Below, one piece after another: positions 55,361 to 64,000 of a DNA stretch of 64,000 nt; position 1 is the stretch's first letter; the number at the start of each line of letters is the position of its first letter. The position numbers were made by a program, and so were the translations under genes. Source of the DNA: Cryomorphaceae bacterium BACL29 MAG-121220-bin8 (GTDB taxonomy: Bacteria; Bacteroidota; Bacteroidia; Flavobacteriales; Flavobacteriaceae). The stretch covers positions 62,001 to 126,000 of the forward strand of contig CAJIYP010000003.1 of assembly GCA_905181705.1 (NCBI GenBank), read 5' to 3'. The notes under the pieces are model-generated. The model was not told where the DNA came from. It searched no databases and worked only from the letters and a program-made list of their open reading frames with translations.

Positions 55361-55995
55361 GGAGAAAGTCTAGCAAAATTCCAAATATTTTTTTCTTTTT
55401 TATATAATATTCTATCATGAAGTCTATTGTCTCTTCCTTGCCAAAATTCAATTGAATATGGTTCAACAATATAACCTCCCCAGTTATTTGGTCTTTGTAA
55501 AATAGATTTTATTTTAGATAATTCTTCTAATTTTTTGTCTAAAACATCTCTAGAATTAATAATTTCGCTTTGATTTGAAACAATTGCACCCAATTGACTT
55601 CCTTTTGGTCTGCTGTTGAAGTAAATATCTGAATCCTTTTTATCAACTTTTGAAGCAATTCCATTAATAATTACTTGTTGCTCCGTACTAGCCCAAAAGA
55701 ATGACAAACAAACATTTGGATTTATATTAATTGCCTTTCCTTTTCTACTATTATAATTAGTAAAAAAAACAAAGCCATCATTTGAGAATTTCTTAAGAAG
55801 AACTATACGAGTGATAGGCTTATTAGAAATATCAATGGTAGACAAAGACATTGCATTTGTTTCAGATTCAATATTTTTTGATTGAATAAAATCAAACCAA
55901 TCAGAAAACAATTCAATAGGATTTTCTGGGATATCTTTTTCTATTAAAATTCCTTTCAAATAAGATTTTCTAAAAGAACTTAAATCTTTATCCAT
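55357..55995 (-). CDS. pdxH: Pyridoxamine 5'-phosphate oxidase
   Basis: The 212-residue FMN enzyme has FTNYNSRKGKAI, SFFWASTEQQVIINGIASKV, SRPKGSQLGAIVSNQS and the C-terminal WGGYIVEPYSIEFWQGRDNRLHDR (read as two adjoining motifs) ending NFARLSP. It makes pyridoxal 5'-phosphate. It is in the operon between rnz and sixA. Confidence 0.94.
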   Translation of the reverse strand: MDKDLSSFRKSYLKGILIEKDIPENPIELFSDWFDFIQSKNIESETNAMSLSTIDISNKPITRIVLLKKFSNDGFVFFTNYNSRKGKAININPNVCLSFFWASTEQQVIINGIASKVDKKDSDIYFNSRPKGSQLGAIVSNQSEIINSRDVLDKKLEELSKIKSILQRPNNWGGYIVEPYSIEFWQGRDNRLHDRILYKKEKNIWNFARLSP

Positions 55996-56028
55996 AAATT
56001 AAAAAAATATTAATTAAAGATAATTAAT

Positions 56029-56934
56029 TTAAAAATTAAAAACCTTACCATCTGAAGCTAATTCAACATTGTCAAAGATCTCTTTAGCTTGATTTTGAAA
56101 ACTATTTAAATTTTTATATCTAGATGAAAAATGTCCAAGAATTAATTTTTCAACTTTTGCTAATTTTGCAATCTCCGCTGCTTGTTTAGCTGTAGAATGT
56201 TTAGTTTTTTCTGCAAGATCTTTGTGGGAATCAAGAAAGGTTGATTCATGGTATAAAACATTACATTTTTTAATTAAATCAATTATAATAGGATTAAAAC
56301 AGGTGTCACTACAATAAGCATAACTTATGTCCTTAGGTTTTGACTCTGTTAGTTCAATATTTTTAATTATTTCTCCAACAGCGTTAATTCCATCATTTCC
56401 CTTCTTAATTCCACTAAATTGAGTTTTATCAATTCCTAATTTTAATAATTTATTAATAAGTAATTTTCTTTCATTTTTTATTTCTTTAAATAAAAAACCA
56501 TTGGTATAAATCCTGTGATTTAAAGGAATTGTTTTAACTGAAAATCTTTCACTTTCTAATAACAAAACTGGATCCAAACTTTCTAATTCAATAAACCGTA
56601 AATCATAATTAGTCCAAGAATCTCCTAGCTTTAACATTAAGATAATAGCTTTTTTAATTCCAATCGGACCATAAATGTTTAATGGTTTAATTCTTCCCAA
56701 TAAACGAAAAGTTGAAATTAGTCCTGGAAGACCAAAAAAATGATCACCATGTAAATGTGAAATAAATATATGTTCTATTGAATTAAATTTTATTCCACAT
56801 CTTCTTAGTTGAATTTGGGTTCCCTCTCCGCAATCAATCAAAACATTAGTTCCCCCTATTTCAAGAATTTGAGCAGAGGGGAAGTGATTTTTACTTGGAG
56901 AAGCAGAAAAACATCCCAATATGGTTAGTTTCAT
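56029..56934 (-). CDS. rnz: Ribonuclease Z
   Basis: The 301-residue metallo-beta-lactamase fold protein has the zinc motif SHLHGDHFFGLPGL (H60, H62, D64, H65), ALID-like VLIDCGEGTQIQLRR, YCSDT, YHESTF and LGHFSSRY. It cleaves tRNA precursors at the 3' end. It overlaps the upstream small gene by 4 bases. Confidence 0.95.
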   Translation of the reverse strand: MKLTILGCFSASPSKNHFPSAQILEIGGTNVLIDCGEGTQIQLRRCGIKFNSIEHIFISHLHGDHFFGLPGLISTFRLLGRIKPLNIYGPIGIKKAIILMLKLGDSWTNYDLRFIELESLDPVLLLESERFSVKTIPLNHRIYTNGFLFKEIKNERKLLINKLLKLGIDKTQFSGIKKGNDGINAVGEIIKNIELTESKPKDISYAYCSDTCFNPIIIDLIKKCNVLYHESTFLDSHKDLAEKTKHSTAKQAAEIAKLAKVEKLILGHFSSRYKNLNSFQNQAKEIFDNVELASDGKVFNF

Positions 56935-57251
56935 AACAAATTTAAATCACGTTCAATTTCCTCTAGTGATATGTAATCCAATGCTTCTTGAAGTGTTGGG
57001 ACTAAATTTAAATCTAATTTATCATAATCAATATGATCAGTAACAATGACAACAGATTTTTTAATACTCTTATGACTTTTACAAAAAGACTTTAATAAGC
57101 TCAAATAATCATGAATAATTATATTATTTAATTCAATTATTACATTATTAAGCTTGTAGGAATTCTTGCTTATTTCATTATTTAGAGTATTTGGAGAATC
57201 TTTTTTTTCTAAAGTGATTAATATAGAATTCTCAAGATTGTTTACTTTCAT
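56931..57251 (-). CDS. Conserved STAS-like small protein upstream of rnz
   Basis: The 106-residue protein ends VPTLQEALDYISLEEIERDL, a block I recognise from small proteins encoded before rnz in flavobacteria (often mislabelled ribonuclease Z). The fold pattern (VIIELNNI..., SVVIVTDHI) resembles a STAS domain. There are no catalytic motifs. The function is unknown, but position suggests a link to RNase Z or simple cotranscription. Confidence 0.75.
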   Translation of the reverse strand: MKVNNLENSILITLEKKDSPNTLNNEISKNSYKLNNVIIELNNIIIHDYLSLLKSFCKSHKSIKKSVVIVTDHIDYDKLDLNLVPTLQEALDYISLEEIERDLNLL

Positions 57252-57253
57252 TA

Positions 57254-58180
57254 TTAATATAACTTTGAAGCTAATAAATACATTACAGCCATTCTAATAG
57301 CTACTCCATTTTCAACTTGATCCAAAATAATAGCTTGTTCTGAATCAGCAACCTCACTAGTTATCTCAACCCCTCTATTTATTGGACCTGGATGCATTAT
57401 TATAATTTCTTTATTTAAGGAATCTAAAATTTCTTTATTTAGTCCAAATTGCTGAACATATTCTCTAACAGATGGAAAATAACTTTCAGACATTCTTTCA
57501 TTTTGAATTCGAAGCATATTAACAGCATCGCACCATTTTAAAGCTTTTAATAAATCTGTTTCTACCTTTACATTTAAAGATTCAATATATTTAGGAATTA
57601 ATGATTTTGGCCCACATACTTTAACTTCAGCTCCTAGTTTTTGGTAGGCATAAATATTAGAAAGAGCTACTCTAGAATGTAATATATCTCCCACTATTAA
57701 TATTTTTTTATTTTTTAAATCTCCTATTTTCTCCTTTAATGAGTAAGCATCTAATAAAGCTTGTGTTGGATGTTCATGAGTTCCATCACCAGCATTAATT
57801 ATACAGGATTTAACATTATTTGATAAAAAAACACTTGCTCCTGGACTTGGGTGTCTAATTACAACCATATCAACCTTCATTGAAATAATATTATTTACCG
57901 TATCAATTAATGTTTCTCCTTTTGAAACAGAAGATACTGATGAAGAAAAATTCACAACATCTGCTGACAATCTTTTTTGAGCTAATTCAAAAGAAATTTT
58001 TGTTCTTGTACTATTTTCAAAAAAAAGATTTGCAATAGTAACATCTCTTAGTGACGGTACTTTTTTGATTTTTCTATTTATAACTTCTTTAAAATGATCT
58101 GTTGTTTGAAAAATTAATTTTAAATCCTTAGAATTTAAATATTTAATTCCCAATAAATGATTTACACTTAAATTATTCAT
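57254..58180 (-). CDS. pyrB: Aspartate carbamoyltransferase catalytic subunit
   Basis: The 308-residue enzyme has the carbamoyl-phosphate motif FFENSTRTKISFELA (~53-67), HPTQALLDAYSL, ILHSRVALSN and HPGPINRGVEI. It commits to pyrimidine synthesis. It overlaps pyrR by 4 bases. No PyrI regulatory subunit gene is adjacent. Confidence 0.95.
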   Translation of the reverse strand: MNNLSVNHLLGIKYLNSKDLKLIFQTTDHFKEVINRKIKKVPSLRDVTIANLFFENSTRTKISFELAQKRLSADVVNFSSSVSSVSKGETLIDTVNNIISMKVDMVVIRHPSPGASVFLSNNVKSCIINAGDGTHEHPTQALLDAYSLKEKIGDLKNKKILIVGDILHSRVALSNIYAYQKLGAEVKVCGPKSLIPKYIESLNVKVETDLLKALKWCDAVNMLRIQNERMSESYFPSVREYVQQFGLNKEILDSLNKEIIIMHPGPINRGVEITSEVADSEQAIILDQVENGVAIRMAVMYLLASKLY

Positions 58181-58719
58181 TCTTTATTTTTAAATAAATA
58201 AACAGAATCTTCACCATCGTTTTCTTCCCAACAAACTTTAACTATCTGATTTAATCTTGAATCAACTTGAATTCCACAGTAATCTGGTTGAATTGGCAAT
58301 TCTCTAGAAAACCTTCTGTCAATTAAATTTAATAATTGAACTGCTTTTGGTCTGCCATAAGATTGTATTGCATCCATAGCAGCTCTTATACTTCTTCCAG
58401 TAAAAAGAACATCATCTATTAAAACAACCGTTTTATTTTCAATGGAAAAATCTAATTTAGTTTTATTTGCTTTCAATACTTTTTTGCTTCTTCTAAAATC
58501 ATCTCTAAAAAAAGTAACATCTAATAAACCAAATTGAATATCATTAAATTCTTTTGTTAATAGTTTAATAATTCTATTAGCAAGAAGAACGCCTCTAGGT
58601 TGAATTGCTATGATTACAGTATTAGAAAAATCATTGTGGTCCTCAATTAATTGAAAAGACAGTCGATGAAGTATTGTAGATATTTCATTAGCGTTCAGTA
58701 TTTTTTTTGGTTTCATCAC
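58177..58719 (-). CDS. pyrR: Pyrimidine operon regulator/uracil phosphoribosyltransferase PyrR
   Basis: The 180-residue type I phosphoribosyltransferase has the PRPP loop VVLIDDVLFTGRSIRAAMDA (~100-119), IAIQPRGVLLANR and LIDRRFSRELPI, the PyrR signatures. It binds UMP/PRPP and, in other bacteria, pyr mRNA. No clear PyrR-binding leader was recognised in the 80-base upstream gap. It is the first gene of the 51935-58719 operon. Confidence 0.92.
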   Translation of the reverse strand: MMKPKKILNANEISTILHRLSFQLIEDHNDFSNTVIIAIQPRGVLLANRIIKLLTKEFNDIQFGLLDVTFFRDDFRRSKKVLKANKTKLDFSIENKTVVLIDDVLFTGRSIRAAMDAIQSYGRPKAVQLLNLIDRRFSRELPIQPDYCGIQVDSRLNQIVKVCWEENDGEDSVYLFKNKE

Positions 58720-58801
58720 GCTGATTTATCTTCAAAATTAGTGTTTTTTTCCTTTTTACAAGAATTTTGATTATTTAATAATGAAAATGAAAAGAAATAT
58801 T

Positions 58802-60052
58802 CTAAAGTGATTTCATTTTTTTTGCAATTTCAAAATAAGTTCCATCATATAATTTAGATCTGATTTTAGAAAAAGCTGAAAGAGTTTCTTCAATATCGTT
58901 TAAGTTATGAGAAGCAGTAGGGATAAGTCTAAGCAAGATCACTCCTTTTGGAACAACTGGGTAAACAACAATTGAACAAAAAATAAAATATTTCTCTCTT
59001 AATTCTTTTACCATTACCATTGCTTCTTGTATAGTCCCCTTTAAAAAAACAGGTGTTACGCAACTCTGGGTTGATCCTAAATCAAATTCTTGATTTCTAA
59101 GACCTGATTGAAGAGCTTTAACGTTAGTCCATAATTTTGCTTTGATTTCTGGTCTAGTTCTAAGCATATCCAGCCTTTTTAAAGCTCCAATAACAAGTTG
59201 TATTTGTAAAGATTTAGCAAAAACTTGAGATCTCATGTTATACTTTAGAAAATCAATAATCATAGTATCTGCTGCTATAAATGCACCAGTACTTGCCATT
59301 GATTTTGCAAAAGTTGCAAAATAAACATCGATTTGATCTTGTATACCTTGCTCCTCTCCAGCTCCAGCTCCAGTTTCACCAAGTGTACCAAAACCATGGG
59401 CATCATCGACAAGGAATCTAAATTTATATTTATTTTTAAGTGCGGCAATTTCTTTTATTTTACCTTGTTCTCCTCTCATTCCAAATACACCTTCAGAAAT
59501 CACAAGAATTCCACCACCAGTTTTTTCAGCAATTTTTGTAGCTCTTTCTAAATTTATACATAAACTATCAATGTCGTTGTGTTTGTAGGTAAACCTTTTA
59601 CCCACATGTAATCTAACCCCATCAACTATGCATGCATGAGCATCCATATCGTACACAATAACATCATTCTTAGAAACCAAAGAGTCAATTGTAGATAATA
59701 TGCCTTGATATCCAAAATTAAGAACATATGCTTTTTCTTTAGAAACAAATTCAGCAAGTTCTTTCTCTAATTTTTCATGAAATTCAGTATGACCAGACAT
59801 TAATCTAGCACCCATTGGATATGCAGACCCATATTTTTTAGCAGCTTCTAAATCAACTTCTCTGATTTCAGGATGATTTGCAAGACCTAAATAATCATTA
59901 ACACTCCACGTAATAACTTCCTTGCCATTAAATATCATTCTATTCCCAATGGGGCCTTCTAGTTTTGGAAAAGCAAAATAACCTTCTGCTATCCCAGCAT
60001 ATTTACCTAAAGGACCTTTATTGACTATAATTTTATCAAATAAATCTTTCAT
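58802..60052 (-). CDS. Serine palmitoyltransferase/KBL-family PLP acyltransferase (possible cysteate acyltransferase)
   Basis: The 416-residue alpha-oxoamine synthase has WSVNDYLGLANHPE, YPMGARLMSGHTEFHEKLE, the PLP pocket LVDDAHGFGTLGETG and the Schiff-base lysine TFAKSMAS (Lys250). Family members join an acyl thioester to an amino acid: serine (sphingolipids), glycine (KBL), or cysteate for the sulfonolipids of gliding Bacteroidota. The cysteine-synthase-like gene 38 bases upstream makes the cysteate/sulfonolipid reading attractive but unproven. Confidence 0.85.
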   Translation of the reverse strand: MKDLFDKIIVNKGPLGKYAGIAEGYFAFPKLEGPIGNRMIFNGKEVITWSVNDYLGLANHPEIREVDLEAAKKYGSAYPMGARLMSGHTEFHEKLEKELAEFVSKEKAYVLNFGYQGILSTIDSLVSKNDVIVYDMDAHACIVDGVRLHVGKRFTYKHNDIDSLCINLERATKIAEKTGGGILVISEGVFGMRGEQGKIKEIAALKNKYKFRFLVDDAHGFGTLGETGAGAGEEQGIQDQIDVYFATFAKSMASTGAFIAADTMIIDFLKYNMRSQVFAKSLQIQLVIGALKRLDMLRTRPEIKAKLWTNVKALQSGLRNQEFDLGSTQSCVTPVFLKGTIQEAMVMVKELREKYFIFCSIVVYPVVPKGVILLRLIPTASHNLNDIEETLSAFSKIRSKLYDGTYFEIAKKMKSL

Positions 60053-60090
60053 TAAAAAAATGTAATAATAAATTAATAAGCAAAAATAAC

Positions 60091-61131
60091 TTATTTAATG
60101 TATTCTATTGGCTTTTCTAGTTCAGTTTTTTCAGAATCAAAAAAACCTTGATCATACATCCACTTATCACTATAGATTTTACTCATATATCTGGAACCGT
60201 GATCACAAAAAATCATAACTACATTACTTTTCTTATTAAATAATTTTTGTTTTGTTAATTGTTTTACGGCCTGCATAGCAGCACCTGATGTATAGCCGAC
60301 AAAAAGGCCTTCTTTTAAAGCAATTTCTCTAGAAGAGTGAGCACTTTCTTCATCGGTAACCTTTTCAAATAAGTCGATAACATCAAAATCTGTAGCTGTT
60401 GGGATTAAATTTTTTCCTAAACCTTCAATTCTATATGGATAAATCTCATCTTCATCAAACTCCTTAGTTTCATGATATTTTTTTAAAACCGATCCATAAG
60501 CATCTACTCCAATAATTTTAATATCTGGATTTTGTTCTTTTAAATATCTACCAATTCCAGAAATTGTTCCTCCAGTACCACTACTAGCTATTAAATGGGT
60601 AATAGCTCCGCTTGTTTGTTCCCAAATTTCAGGTCCAGTTGTATTATAATGAGCTTCTATGTTTAGACTATTAAAATATTGATTTATGTAGAAAGAACCT
60701 TTAATTTCTTCGTGTAACCTTTTAGCAACTTGATAATAAGACCTATCATCATCAGCACTAACATGAGCTGGACAAACATACACTTTAGCTCCCATTGCTT
60801 TTAACATATCTATCTTATCAGGCGAGGATTTAGAAGACACTGCTAAAACACAATTATAACCCTTTATTATGCTAACCATAGCTAGGCTAAAACCAGTATT
60901 ACCTGATGTTGTTTCTATTATTGTACATCCAGGCTTAATTAAACCTTTTTTTTCTGCACATTCTAAAATATGAAGAGCAATTCTATCTTTGTTTGAATGC
61001 CCTGGATTAAAAGCTTCAACTTTAGCATAAAAATTACCTGGAATTTCTTTTACAATATTGTTGAGTTTTACTAGCGGAGTATTACCAATTAACTCAAGAG
61101 CGTTATTGTAAGCTTTTACTTTTTTTTTCAT
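60091..61131 (-). CDS. Cysteine synthase/cystathionine beta-synthase-like PLP enzyme
   Basis: The 346-residue fold-type II PLP enzyme has [25 protein letters not shown] with Schiff-base Lys48, [27 protein letters not shown] (PLP phosphate loop) and [12 protein letters not shown]. It catalyses beta-replacement on serine, O-acetylserine or phosphoserine. Candidates are cysteine synthase, cystathionine beta-synthase (no CBS domain here) or cysteate synthase. It is the first gene of a pair with the SPT-family enzyme. Confidence 0.88.
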   Translation of the reverse strand: MKKKVKAYNNALELIGNTPLVKLNNIVKEIPGNFYAKVEAFNPGHSNKDRIALHILECAEKKGLIKPGCTIIETTSGNTGFSLAMVSIIKGYNCVLAVSSKSSPDKIDMLKAMGAKVYVCPAHVSADDDRSYYQVAKRLHEEIKGSFYINQYFNSLNIEAHYNTTGPEIWEQTSGAITHLIASSGTGGTISGIGRYLKEQNPDIKIIGVDAYGSVLKKYHETKEFDEDEIYPYRIEGLGKNLIPTATDFDVIDLFEKVTDEESAHSSREIALKEGLFVGYTSGAAMQAVKQLTKQKLFNKKSNVVMIFCDHGSRYMSKIYSDKWMYDQGFFDSEKTELEKPIEYIK

Positions 61132-61195
61132 TTAAAGTATAATCTTTGAAGTTAGCAAATTACTTAAAAAAAGCTGTTATCACCAAATTTTAATC

Positions 61196-63269
61196 CTATT
61201 TGTGAATATTTTCTAGATCAAATAGAAATGCATACTCCTTAGCGACTTCTTTTAAAGCCTCAAACCTTCCCGAAGCACCACCATGACCTGAATCCATATT
61301 TGTATTTAAAAACAATAAATTATTATTAGTTTTCAATTCTCTTAATTTTGCCACCCATTTGGCAGGCTCCCAATACTGAACTTGAGAATCATGAAGTCCT
61401 GTAGTAACCAATAAATTAGGATATCTAAATTTACCAACGTTATCATATGGAGAATAGGATAACATGTATTCAAAATATTGTTTTTTATTGGGGTTTCCCC
61501 ATTCATCATATTCCCCTGTTGTTAGTGGAATTGTTTCATCAAGCATTGTTGTTACTACATCTACAAATGGAACAGCAGAAATAACTCCATTATATAGTTC
61601 TGGAGCTAAATTAATAACAACTCCCATTAATAATCCTCCAGCAGATCCACCATATGCGTAACTTTTATTTTTATTGGTATATCTCTCATTAATTAAATGT
61701 TTTGTACAAGAAACAAAATCTTTAAAAGTATTCATCTTTTTAAGAAGTTTTCCATTTTCATACCAATCTCTACCCATGTATTCACTTCCCCTTACATGTG
61801 CAATTGCAAAAATAAATCCTCTATCCAATAAAGACAATCGACTGATTGAAAAATAAGGGTCTATTGTGTTTCCATAAGAACCATATCCATACAACAATAA
61901 AGGATTTTTACTGTTTTTCTCTAGTCCTTTTTTATAAACTAGCGAAATAGGTATTTTCTCACCATCCTCTCCTTTAGCCCAAACTCTCTCAGAAATATAA
62001 TTTTCTTTTTTAAAATTAGGATCCAAAACTTTTTGTTCTTTTCTAATAGTTTTTTCTTTAGTTTCCATGTTAAAATCAATTACTGAGGGGGGCTCAGAAA
62101 GTGAGTTGAAACCATATCTCAAAACATTAGTATTAAAATCTACATTTGTAGTAGTGTATAGTGAGTAGGTTTCACTTTTAAAATCCAAATAATAGTTTTC
62201 CGAATTATCCCATCTTTTAATATTAATTCTATTTAATCCATTTGATCTTTCACTAACAACCAAATAATCCTTAAAAATATCAATTCCTTCAAGCAAAACA
62301 TCCTCTCTGTGATTAATTACATTTTTCCAGTTTTTATATTCGGTATTCAAAACTGATGTTTTCATCAATTTATAATTCTTAGAATTATCTATGTTAGTTA
62401 TTATATAAAAGTCGTTTTCAAAATGACTTATACTATATTCTAAGCCCGTTTTTCTTTTACTAAATAATTTAAAATTAGAATGTGGCAGATCAGCATCTAA
62501 AAATTGGAATTCAGATGTCATGGTACTGTATGAAGAAATTATTATATAATTATTAGATTTTGATTTAGATACATTTGTATAAAATGTATTATCTCTTTCA
62601 TGATAAACTAATACATCCTCTTTATAACTTGAACCAATGGTGTGTTTGTAAATTTTATCATTTCTTAAAGTTTGGGTATTTCTTTTTGTATAAAAAAAGG
62701 TTTGATTATCATTAGCCCAAACAAAACTACCAGTGCAATTTTCAATAGAATCAATTAAAACATCACCAGATTCTAAATCTTTTATTTTAATTGTGTAAAG
62801 TCTTCTTGAGACTGTATCTACACTAAATACTGCTAATTTATTATTTGGACTTATTTTAATATTAGATAAATTGAAAAACTCATAATCTTTAGCTAAATCA
62901 TTACAATCAAACAAAACCTCTTCTTTAGAAATCAAAGAATTTTTTTTTCTAATATGAATTGGATATCCCTTCTCTTTTTCAAATTTCGTATAATACCAAT
63001 ATCCATTTAAAAAATAAGGAACAGACTGATCGTCTTCTTTTATTTTCCCTTTTATTTCTTTAAATATCTTTTCTTGAAAACTCTTAGTATGTGAAGACAT
63101 ATCTTCATAATAACTATTTTCATTTTCTAAATAATCTATAACTGCTTTATTTTCTCCTATCCTTTAACCAATAGTAATTATCTACTCTTTTTGAATCAAA
63201 ATTATTAAATTCAGTAGGTATTTTTTCAGCTTTAGGTGGTGGTGTTTTACTTTTTTCAATGGATTTCAT
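61196..63269 (-). CDS. ptrB: Oligopeptidase B-type S9 peptidase, N-terminus frameshifted near 63156
   Basis: The catalytic part shows YGYGSYGN, SYAYGGSAGGLLMG (nucleophile Ser), PFVDVVTTMLD, the acid in GLHDSQVQYWEPAKW and the His in SGHGGASG. The frame from 63100 alone misses the family's N-terminus. From ATG 63269 another frame gives PPPKAEKIP, then RVDNYYWLKDR. Deleting one base near 63156 fuses this to ENKAVIDYLENENSYYEDM and into the 63100 frame. The joined protein (about 690 residues) has family-normal length. It cleaves after basic residues in oligopeptides. The break is an error or a recent mutation. Confidence 0.88.
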
Positions 63270-63342
63270 AGAATTAATTCAATGGATTGCAAAAATAAGG
63301 CATAGAATCAAAATCCAAGTACATTTAACAGACTAAATAAAT

Positions 63343-64000
63343 TTAAAAACTTAATTTATTTAAAATATTCAAAAAACTATCATGCATATCAACAGTATAA
63401 TCTAAATGAGTAACAATTCTTAACTTATTGTCCCCCATTGAAATGATTTTAACTCCTTTATCTTTAAGTTTTTCCAAAAATAAATGAGAAGAAACGTTCG
63501 AATCAATTTCAAAAATTACAATATTAGTTTCAACTGGCTCTACTTTTTTAATGTATGAAAGGTTTTTAAGTGATTTTTCTATTTCCAGAGCACGTTGATG
63601 GTCATCAGATAATCTTGAAAAATTATTATCTAATGCGTAGATTCCACATGCTGCTAAATATCCTACTTGTCTCATTCCTCCACCCAAAACTTTTCTTACT
63701 CTAAGAGCTCTGTTTATTAAATCTTTAGATCCAACCAAGACAGATCCAGAGGGGCAGCCCAGACCTTTACTTAAACATACTGAAATAGAATCAAATAACA
63801 ATCCATAATCTTTTGGGCTTTGATTTTTTTTAATCATTGCATTCCAAATTCTTGCACCATCTAAATGATAAGCTAAATTATTTTCAGAACATGTTTTTCT
63901 AATCAATTCTAAATCTTTTAGATCCCAGCACGCTCCCCCCCCTTTGTTAGTTGTATTTTCTATACAAACTAAAGAACTTTTAGGACTGTGATAAAAATCA
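63343..64000 (-). CDS. Low-specificity L-threonine aldolase (partial, runs off window)
   Basis: The frame is open from the window edge, SSLVCIENTTNKGGGACWD, through YHLDGARIWNA, the PLP lysine SVCLSKGLGCPSGSVLVG and VLGGGMRQVGYLAACG to the stop at 63343. These are threonine-aldolase signatures of the beta-eliminating lyase family. The N-terminal ~third lies beyond 64000. It splits threonine into glycine and acetaldehyde. Confidence 0.9.
   Translation of the reverse strand, partial: DFYHSPKSSLVCIENTTNKGGGACWDLKDLELIRKTCSENNLAYHLDGARIWNAMIKKNQSPKDYGLLFDSISVCLSKGLGCPSGSVLVGSKDLINRALRVRKVLGGGMRQVGYLAACGIYALDNNFSRLSDDHQRALEIEKSLKNLSYIKKVEPVETNIVIFEIDSNVSSHLFLEKLKDKGVKIISMGDNKLRIVTHLDYTVDMHDSFLNILNKLSF

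Overview
This is AT-rich bacterial DNA (about 30% GC by eye) from a marine-type member of the Flavobacteriaceae (Bacteroidota). The evidence is a giant surface protein ending in a gliding-type (type IX secretion, type B) sorting domain, a TonB-dependent receptor, TAnnTTTG-type promoters in front of RNA genes, the DUF3570/DUF4266 pair, flavobacterial gene orders (ppk-ppx-sixA-pdxH-rnz-pyrB-pyrR; parA-parB-DUF5683-dapB-lepB-wbqC) and an OxyR with the classical cysteine pair. Base counts and family names come from reading the sequence only; no search was run.

Region by region. 1-8806 (minus): two tandem paralogous surface proteins built from cadherin-like 'NDPP' repeats with a C-type-lectin-like domain inserted between them; the left copy is cut by the window edge and broken by a 1-base deletion. 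8862-11843: glycerol uptake and phosphorylation (glpF, glpK). 12070-15100: thioredoxin-like protein, ApbE flavin transferase, DUF4266 lipoprotein and DUF3570 outer-membrane barrel, a probable exported redox module. 15103-21654 (minus): HDAC-like hydrolase, a GMC oxidoreductase with its small subunit, a Tat-exported Gfo/Idh/MocA protein and a CocE-type hydrolase, probably sugar derivative metabolism. 23527-25713: a tRNA-Arg gene followed by a 2.1 kb island with an unusually GC-rich GH10-like glycosidase, a small lipoprotein and an HNH nuclease remnant, closed by a displaced tRNA-Arg 3' half. 25790-28130: broken dipeptidyl peptidase III and a decayed Rieske oxygenase tail. 28207-33603 (minus): metal-handling cluster (two HMA proteins, TonB receptor, HMA-AraC regulator). 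33671-39030: Cu/Zn SOD, acyltransferase, Nudix, cyclophilin, OxyR, thioredoxin reductase. 39179-41145: tRNA-Pro followed by a 1.9 kb cassette holding one sulfatase and closed by a displaced tRNA-Pro 3' tail. 41222-51940: BI-1 membrane protein, PQQ-type sugar dehydrogenase plus cytochrome c, uridine kinase, DivIC, ParAB, DapB, signal peptidase I, WbqC-like protein, RNase P RNA and DnaX. 51935-58719 (minus): a tightly packed polyphosphate/PLP/RNase Z/pyrimidine operon. 58802-61131: an SPT-family acyltransferase beside a cysteine-synthase-like enzyme, a possible sulfonolipid pair. 61196-64000: oligopeptidase B and a partial threonine aldolase.

The most unusual signal is the pair of integrase-free, roughly 2 kb cargo cassettes (glycosidase; sulfatase) sitting at the 3' ends of two different tRNA genes. 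Each is bounded on the far side by a displaced tRNA 3' tail that keeps its own terminator. The two use different crossover positions (anticodon loop versus T-arm). They look like cargo-only, tRNA-targeted integrative elements comparable in logic to tycheposons.

Four otherwise conserved genes carry single-base frame breaks (near 915, 27308, 46365 and 63156), so residual sequencing or assembly error must be kept in mind before calling them pseudogenes.
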